A DNA stretch of 24,853 nucleotides from IMG/VR virus record IMGVR_UViG_3300037117_000117, positions 1-24,853 of that record; one strand, 5' to 3'. This document shows positions 20,661-24,853 of this stretch, piece by piece. The notes beneath the pieces were generated by a model. The model worked only from the letters and a program-made list of their open reading frames with translations, was not told where the DNA came from and made no database searches. Origin of the DNA: a virus. Each line of letters begins with the position of its first letter. The first letter of the stretch is position 1. Made by a program: the position numbers and the translations under genes.

Positions 20661-21260
20661 CGCACTCCACTTTAGGCCCAGGTTGAATGCAGCCCCGTAG
20701 AGCGATTGAATCAACTGGGAACCCGGCGGAATCGAGAAAGTAAGCAGGTCGTTTACCGGTGTGGCCGTGTTGTCCGTGACCGTGACGGTTACCGCGGCGC
20801 CGTTCGTGTTGTTCAGAATGATCGCAATGACGCAGGCCGTCGCCGCCGATGTCACGAGGGTTGAGCTGGTTGGGACCGCCGCAAGTAGGGATCCTGTCGC
20901 GACTGAGTTGCCGCATGAGGTTTTAGGCACCGTGTTTAGCAGTCCGCTATCCACAAGGACGTGCCCGAGGACGTTTGTGCCGGCCGGGAGCGCATTCGTG
21001 ATCGCAGTGACGGCCGCTACGGTCGTGACGCCCGTGAGCGTGCCCGCTACATTCACGTGCGCCGAACTGACCGTGCCCGCCAAGGTGGCGAGATTACCGC
21101 CCGTTTCGAGCGCCAGGGCCGAAGTGTTCAGGTTCGTGCCCGCGTTGGCCGTGACGGTTTGGCCCCCCGACGGATTGAGTTGGGCGAACAGCGTCCCGGC
21201 CACGTAAAGGCCCAGAATCACTGCGCTTGTAAGGACTGCGCGATTTTTGAAGAACTTCAT
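20619..21260 (-). CDS. Secreted or virion-associated hypothetical protein
   Basis: This 213-residue protein begins MKFFKNRAVLTSAVILGLYV, a Sec signal ending near LFAQ. The mature part is rich in Ala, Val, Thr and Gly with repeated beta strands (SSAHVNVAGTLTGVTTVAAV), like a fibre or decoration protein. A C-terminal domain contains a PPGSQLIQSLYGAAF segment. The start follows GAGAGGTG close behind the previous stop. The family is not recognised. Confidence 0.65.
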   Translation of the reverse strand: MKFFKNRAVLTSAVILGLYVAGTLFAQLNPSGGQTVTANAGTNLNTSALALETGGNLATLAGTVSSAHVNVAGTLTGVTTVAAVTAITNALPAGTNVLGHVLVDSGLLNTVPKTSCGNSVATGSLLAAVPTSSTLVTSAATACVIAIILNNTNGAAVTVTVTDNTATPVNDLLTFSIPPGSQLIQSLYGAAFNLGLKWSASTTGVTGSVVAYQ

Positions 21261-21268
21261 AACACCTC

Positions 21269-21547
21269 TCAACAAATATGCCCTGCAACCGACGTGTTGT
21301 ACCATCCCACCAAACCAGGAGCCGATGCAATCCACGACATGCCCGCCGCGACCGGAGCGCCCGACTCGGCTTTATAAGTCATCACGCCGCCCGGCTGGAC
21401 GTCCTGCATTGGAATGATTGCCAAGCCCGCTCCGTCGTATGCGCCAAATCTTATCACACCCGCCGTATCGTTGTTCACTTCGAGCCAGTACAGAAAGAAA
21501 GAGCGCCCCATTATCTGAGTTAACGTTGTTGGTATTTTTTGTCTCAT
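21269..21547 (-). CDS. Small hypothetical protein
   Basis: This 92-residue protein begins MRQKIPTTLTQIMGRSFFLY and continues with a beta-rich Gly-containing part (IRFGAYDGAGLAIIPMQDVQ). It has no signal peptide. The stop is nine bases from the start of the next gene. A micro-frame from the repeat pair upstream ends in a TGA that overlaps its ATG. It probably belongs with the virion genes of this block, by position only. Confidence 0.55.
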   Translation of the reverse strand: MRQKIPTTLTQIMGRSFFLYWLEVNNDTAGVIRFGAYDGAGLAIIPMQDVQPGGVMTYKAESGAPVAAGMSWIASAPGLVGWYNTSVAGHIC

Positions 21548-21627
21548 TCATCGACTATGTTTTGGCCTCGGCGAAGATTTCCACTTCTCTCAAATTTTGT
21601 GCGCTCGACAGTCCACAATTTGCCCAT
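21544..21627 (-). CDS. Possible micro-ORF of the empty repeat pair
   Basis: This 27-codon frame begins MGKLWTVERTKFERSG in the middle of the empty repeat pair and stops at a TGA overlapping the next gene's ATG (ATGA). It has no clear Shine-Dalgarno. A nearly identical start occurs in the other empty pair. It may be only a by-product of the repeat sequence. Confidence 0.25.
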   Translation of the reverse strand: MGKLWTVERTKFERSGNLRRGQNIVDE

Positions 21628-21673
21628 GTCGAACAGGCGAGAGCCGATGCGAAGCGCGATTTGTGGTGAGGCC
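21560..21673. repeat. Empty boundary-repeat pair F25/R25
   Basis: TTTTGGCCTC (21560-21569) and TCGACA (21605-21610) are followed after only 16 bases by TGTCGA (21627-21632), then GAGGCC (21668-21673). It is an inverted pair without a payload gene. It lies between two minus-strand genes and provides GAGG upstream of the next one. Confidence 0.95.
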
Positions 21674-21682
21674 AACATAAAA

Positions 21683-22870
21683 TCAACAAGGAATGTACTG
21701 CTTACCCACAAGATAGGCAATCACCGACGTCGGCAAAAGCGATGCGTTCGTAATTTGAGAAAAGAAGTCGATCTCCAAAACCGAATCCTTGGGATACCAG
21801 AGAGGCGTGACCAGTGCTCCGTTTTCGTATGGCGATCCCGGCCCGCCGTTGTAGAAGATGTCCATAATCGGTTTGTTGGAAATCTTCACCCGGTTAGAAT
21901 CGAAGATCGACAGGGAGCAGACGGGCGTCGTGATCGTGGATAAAGCGCTCCCGCCAACTCCGGCAAAGAACGGCAGTTGATTATTTCCAGGAGCATTATT
22001 GATCGGAATCCCAAAAGGCCCGCCGGGAAGCAAATAAGTCGCAAACGCAATCGCGGCCGAAGCCGGTGTGCTGTTAATCAGATTGATGACCTGGAGCAAC
22101 TGTGTGTTGCCGCTATTCAGCGTAAATCCAGTGTTGTTAGTTGCAAGATGTACGGTGATCGCGGTACCCACAACGGCGATACTCAGCGGCACATTTGCCG
22201 TCCCCGTCGAATCGAGCAGATTGATCGTTCCAGATACTCCGCCTACGCTGGCCACTGAAAGGGCGGCGCCTTCTTCAGCCGCGAAAATCGCGGGACGGGC
22301 GGCAATTCCCGAAGCCTGCATCAGAATGACCTGATACAGTTCAAAGTCGTAATCGACAATCGACCTGAACGTGACGACGGGCGCGTTTGCCGATGCAACC
22401 TGCGTCAAAACTCCGGTCGTCTGATAAGTGAAGGTCTTTTCGTAAGCTTTATACGTGGGATTGCGCGGCGGATTGCCTTTCTGCCGGCGGATTCCCTGAA
22501 AGGCAAGTTGGCCTGTCAGAGGATTCGCCGGCAAATCGATCCCGTACAGGTCAAAGTAGAGCGTCCCCGTCTCCGGATACAATTCACCGGGCACGATGGC
22601 CAACTCGGGGGAGTTTGGCGCCTGCACCGGGTCAGATGACATGTAGACGTTTCGCGAGGCGCGCGAAAGCCGGTACATTCCAGTCCCATCGGCTGCAAGG
22701 ATGCGATCAAGCCCAACGACGCGACGAAGCAGGAAGTCCCCATAGCCGCCGAGCAGATAAATTGAGTTGCCCTTCTGGTTCGATCCGTTCGCGAAAATGG
22801 AGGCGTCAAAGGCCCATGTGAAGGGCAGATCGTAGTAGCCTGGCGGGGGTGCGTAGGGTTGGGTTTTCAT
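21683..22870 (-). CDS. Hypothetical structural-type protein
   Basis: This 395-residue protein is not recognised. It lacks a signal peptide. The N-terminal half has WAFDASIFANGSNQKGNSIY and AAYG-type strands, and the C-terminal half is beta-rich (LSVASVGGVSGTINLLDSTG). Composition and size fit a phage minor structural protein such as a fibre or decoration protein. The ATG sits ten bases after the GAGG of the repeat pair upstream, which serves as ribosome-binding site. The stop is followed by the second repeat pair. Confidence 0.65.
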   Translation of the reverse strand: MKTQPYAPPPGYYDLPFTWAFDASIFANGSNQKGNSIYLLGGYGDFLLRRVVGLDRILAADGTGMYRLSRASRNVYMSSDPVQAPNSPELAIVPGELYPETGTLYFDLYGIDLPANPLTGQLAFQGIRRQKGNPPRNPTYKAYEKTFTYQTTGVLTQVASANAPVVTFRSIVDYDFELYQVILMQASGIAARPAIFAAEEGAALSVASVGGVSGTINLLDSTGTANVPLSIAVVGTAITVHLATNNTGFTLNSGNTQLLQVINLINSTPASAAIAFATYLLPGGPFGIPINNAPGNNQLPFFAGVGGSALSTITTPVCSLSIFDSNRVKISNKPIMDIFYNGGPGSPYENGALVTPLWYPKDSVLEIDFFSQITNASLLPTSVIAYLVGKQYIPC

Positions 22871-22941
22871 TTTGTTTTGGCCTCGGCGAAGATTCCGCTT
22901 CTCTCAAATTTTGTGCGCTCGACAGTCCACAATTTGCCCAT
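22867..22941 (-). CDS. Possible micro-ORF of the empty repeat pair
   Basis: This 24-codon frame begins MGKLWTVERTKFERSG and ends FAEAKTK, with its TGA overlapping the ATG of the structural-type gene. It differs from the sister frame in the other empty pair by one indel, yet both end in an ATGA overlap with the next gene. No clear Shine-Dalgarno is present. Confidence 0.25.
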   Translation of the reverse strand: MGKLWTVERTKFERSGIFAEAKTK

Positions 22942-22987
22942 GTCGAACAGGCTAGAGCCGTCTCGAAGATCGATGGTAGGTGAGGCC
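22875..22987. repeat. Empty boundary-repeat pair F26/R26
   Basis: TTTTGGCCTC lies at 22875-22884, TCGACA at 22919-22924, TGTCGA at 22941-22946 and GAGGCC at 22982-22987. It is nearly identical to the pair at 21560-21673 over the first 75 bases, so one is probably a recent copy of the other. Confidence 0.95.
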
Positions 22988-22994
22988 GACATAT

Positions 22995-23528
22995 TCACTT
23001 TTTCATGTACGCGAGAACCGAAAGAACAAAGGACATAATGCCGAACAGCGCGGCCACGAGAATACCGATCGACCAATTGCGCTGCTGCAAATTGTCCCGC
23101 TGCGCTTTATCTTTGCCGCCGCCTTCACTCCTGAATTCCCGCAGTGCAACGATCTCGGCATCCACCTTATCTATCCGCCGGTCCAGCGCGTTATTCGAAA
23201 CATCCGATTTGTCGTTGGCCGCTTTGAGCATCGCCAGTACTTCCGTCCGGGCCATGAGCGTCTTTGCCTGATCGTCGAGCTGTCCCCGAAATTCATTCGA
23301 CCGCGCGTTGTACTCCTTTTGAGCCGTCTCCGCTTTTTCGATGGCCTTTTCCGAAGACGCGAACGAATTGGCGTTTAAATTCTTTTGCTCCGCGATTTGG
23401 CCTAAATAGAACCTGTCGCGCTCATTCATTTTATCCGTCAGCGCCTGTAGCTCCGAGCGAAAGTACTCTTTTAGAGTGTCAACGGTCCATCCGCTGGGAT
23501 GCGCTCGGTCCTGTGAAGTGTCGGCCAT
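22995..23528 (-). CDS. Coiled-coil protein with C-terminal transmembrane segment
   Basis: This 177-residue protein is mostly helical and charged with heptad-like spacing (residues 15-140, for example LDRRIDKVDAEIVALREFRS). A single C-terminal membrane segment (about 153-174, ending VLSVLAYMKK) would anchor it with the coiled coil in the cytoplasm or, if inverted, in the periplasm. Similar small tail-anchored coiled-coil proteins occur in phages near lysis or tail genes, but this one is not assigned. No repeat separates it from the gene upstream. The start is preceded by GAGGTTGG. Confidence 0.65.
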   Translation of the reverse strand: MADTSQDRAHPSGWTVDTLKEYFRSELQALTDKMNERDRFYLGQIAEQKNLNANSFASSEKAIEKAETAQKEYNARSNEFRGQLDDQAKTLMARTEVLAMLKAANDKSDVSNNALDRRIDKVDAEIVALREFRSEGGGKDKAQRDNLQQRNWSIGILVAALFGIMSFVLSVLAYMKK

Positions 23529-23548
23529 CTAATTACCATTATCCAACC

Positions 23549-24517
23549 TCACCGCCTCGGATAAAACCAGCCGAATACAGCCGCGCCGATCGAACCACCA
23601 GCGACAGGGGAACCAACCGGCACATTCGCGAATACCTGGATTGTCTGATCGCTCACAACCCGGATCGAATACACGCCGGGAACCAGGAGCGAGTTTTGAA
23701 AAGATCCGAAGGTGTTGGTCACATTCCCCAGCGTTCTGGCGTACCGGACGCCATACTGAAGCCTCCAGATGATGTTTCCTGAGAAGTCATCGTAGCCCGT
23801 CACCCCGGATGTTTGAGCTACGAATTTGTTGATCACGCCGTCGTATCCGGAGGGGACGCGGATCTGTAAAATCAACACGTCCAGGCCCGTAAAAACTCCC
23901 CCGCTCTGAAACGCAGCGATGGGGAGCCCGTTCATTTCTCCGGGGATCGGGACCGCGTTCGATGGCATCACTTCCCACGGAGGATCGTCCCAGATCGGCG
24001 CCCCGAGCTCCGGAATTCTGCAGCAGGACTTTAGCCCGCCGTGCGCCGCGACCCACTGCCATTTTTTGGCGCGCGAGATCAGCGCCATGTCGTACTTTGT
24101 GGGGTTCCACTGAACCGGCTTCGGTTGGTTGTCCCGCCGAATCACTGGGGGAAGCATTGAATCGGGAAGGATCGGCTGAGGCGTCCAATTGAACAAGGGG
24201 CCTTGTGCCGTCGGGCCGACGTGAAGCGTGGTCAATGCGCCGGGCGGGGTAATTGAGTTTGGAAGCACGTTCGGCGTACTTCCTGGGCCGGTCCATACCA
24301 CGGTTTGGTTGGGTTGAGAAACCCAGCCTGAATTTGAAGGTATTCCCGGCCCGGCCGAGATTGGAATTTGCAGATTGGGAGCGCCCGCGCCGATCCAGAT
24401 CCACCATCCATTCGTCTGAAGCATCCAACCGGATCCCTGATTTGGTGTAAGCTGGGTTGCTTCCGAGGGTACATTTAATGGAACGATGTCCCCTAATCCA
24501 CGCATTCCGATTCTCAT
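23549..24517 (-). CDS. Hypothetical structural-type protein
   Basis: This 322-residue protein is not recognised. Its N-terminal 120 residues are rich in Trp, Pro, Gly and Asn (GSGWMLQTNGWWIWIGAGAP), suggesting short beta repeats. The middle has WQWVAAHGGLKSCC. The C-terminal domain resembles a beta-sandwich (FTGLDVLILQIRVPSGYDGV) such as those in tail or decoration proteins. The ATG is seven bases after the GAGG of repeat F27. It is likely part of the virion gene block, inferred from neighbours and composition. Confidence 0.65.
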   Translation of the reverse strand: MRIGMRGLGDIVPLNVPSEATQLTPNQGSGWMLQTNGWWIWIGAGAPNLQIPISAGPGIPSNSGWVSQPNQTVVWTGPGSTPNVLPNSITPPGALTTLHVGPTAQGPLFNWTPQPILPDSMLPPVIRRDNQPKPVQWNPTKYDMALISRAKKWQWVAAHGGLKSCCRIPELGAPIWDDPPWEVMPSNAVPIPGEMNGLPIAAFQSGGVFTGLDVLILQIRVPSGYDGVINKFVAQTSGVTGYDDFSGNIIWRLQYGVRYARTLGNVTNTFGSFQNSLLVPGVYSIRVVSDQTIQVFANVPVGSPVAGGSIGAAVFGWFYPRR

Positions 24518-24518
24518 G

Positions 24519-24703
24519 TTTTGGCCTCGCCTCTATTTGCGGATGAAATGGATTTCGAAGGCTCGACAGGGGAAGTCTGTGGAAGTGTTTCATGCCCGGA
24601 ATTAGAAAGAAGGGTGCACGCATCTCGCGTACCACCATGCCTCCACAAACTGCCCATGTCGAACCTTCGGCCTTCACGCGAAGCACTCAGTAGCGGCGAG
24701 GCC
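24519..24703. repeat. Boundary-repeat pair F27/R27 with an 88-base slot
   Basis: TTTTGGCCTC lies at 24519-24528, TCGACA at 24563-24568, TGTCGA at 24657-24662 and GAGGCC at 24698-24703. The 88-base slot has a GTG frame of eight codons on the plus strand and one of 14 codons on the minus strand, neither convincing. It looks like a slot with a decayed payload. Confidence 0.9.
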
Positions 24704-24722
24704 AAATCAAAATCGGCGGCGT

Positions 24723-24851
24723 TCAACACGCGGGTTCCCCTCCCCACAGAATAAGCTGAATCTCACGTGGCGCACAATCCTCACAGGAGCCAGCGGCGCT
24801 TGTAGTCGCAATTTCAACATGGACAAGTCCGGGAGCGGGCACGATGAAGAG
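24723..24851 (-). CDS. C-terminal end of a gene entering from the right (partial)
   Basis: A minus-strand frame from the window edge ends at the TGA at 24723-24725, just before repeat R27. It has 42 residues (LFIVPAPGLVHVEIATTS at the start, ILWGGEPAC at the end), a hydrophobic alternating pattern like a beta domain. Another frame is also open here, so the choice rests on composition and on the repeat following the stop. Confidence 0.45.
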   Translation of the reverse strand, partial: LFIVPAPGLVHVEIATTSAAGSCEDCAPREIQLILWGGEPAC

Positions 24852-24853
24852 GC

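Noticed and set aside
131-24703. Boundary repeats as a CRISPR array or integron attC array
   Set aside because: Spacing is gene-sized and irregular, copies occur in both orientations, and there are no cas or integron integrase genes. The recombinase present is a serine enzyme, not a tyrosine integrase.
131-24703. Boundary repeats as Rho-independent terminators because of TTTTGTTTTGGCCTC after stop codons
   Set aside because: The T-tract comes before the GC-rich block on the transcribed strand, the wrong order for an intrinsic terminator.

Overview
The window looks like part of a virus or virus-derived element of a soil bacterium. Phage-type genes support this: a GH25 endolysin, a pectate-lyase-like beta-helix protein of tailspike type, tRNA-Glu, orphan DNA methyltransferases, a serine resolvase, an XRE regulator, an HNH nuclease, and many compact hypothetical genes with stop/start overlaps. 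Several virion-like proteins carry secretory signal peptides, and their leader sequences resemble those of Acidobacteriota. That host assignment is an impression from protein style, not a demonstrated fact.

Layout. Positions 1-9488 are a plus-strand run: a lipoprotein, a papain-like candidate, a RyR-domain protein, zinc-ribbon proteins, the GH25 lysozyme, a tRNA, and a 979-residue signal-peptide beta-helix protein. Positions 9490-9812 hold an empty repeat pair interrupted by a 183-bp MITE-like insertion. Positions 9823-13628 are a minus-strand methyltransferase block, in which a helicase-methylase gene appears split by a module holding a second methyltransferase and a duplicated 41-codon gene. 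Positions 13737-19407 are again plus strand: a coiled-coil protein, the resolvase, the XRE regulator, and a HerA-like ATPase with an intein in its P-loop. Positions 19397-24853 are minus-strand genes for secreted or virion-like proteins, with one plus-strand HNH gene among them.

The most unusual feature is a dispersed, roughly 70-bp imperfect repeat with about 30 copies at gene boundaries. Its conserved blocks are GTTTTGGCCTC, then CTTCGCG, then TCGACAGGGAGG. Copies alternate in orientation almost strictly (forward, reverse, forward, reverse), so they form inverted pairs. Small accessory genes lie between the inward-facing TCGACA ends. Larger genes lie between the outward-facing GGCCTC ends. 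The forward copy usually supplies the Shine-Dalgarno and a GTG or ATG start for the accessory gene. The reverse copy often supplies its stop codon or C-terminal tail, and in several cases also a GAGG ribosome-binding site for the next gene. Two nearly identical empty pairs, and a third broken only by the MITE, show what the unit looks like without a payload. I read this as an expression-cassette platform that has spread through the element. The resolvase is a possible but unproven partner.
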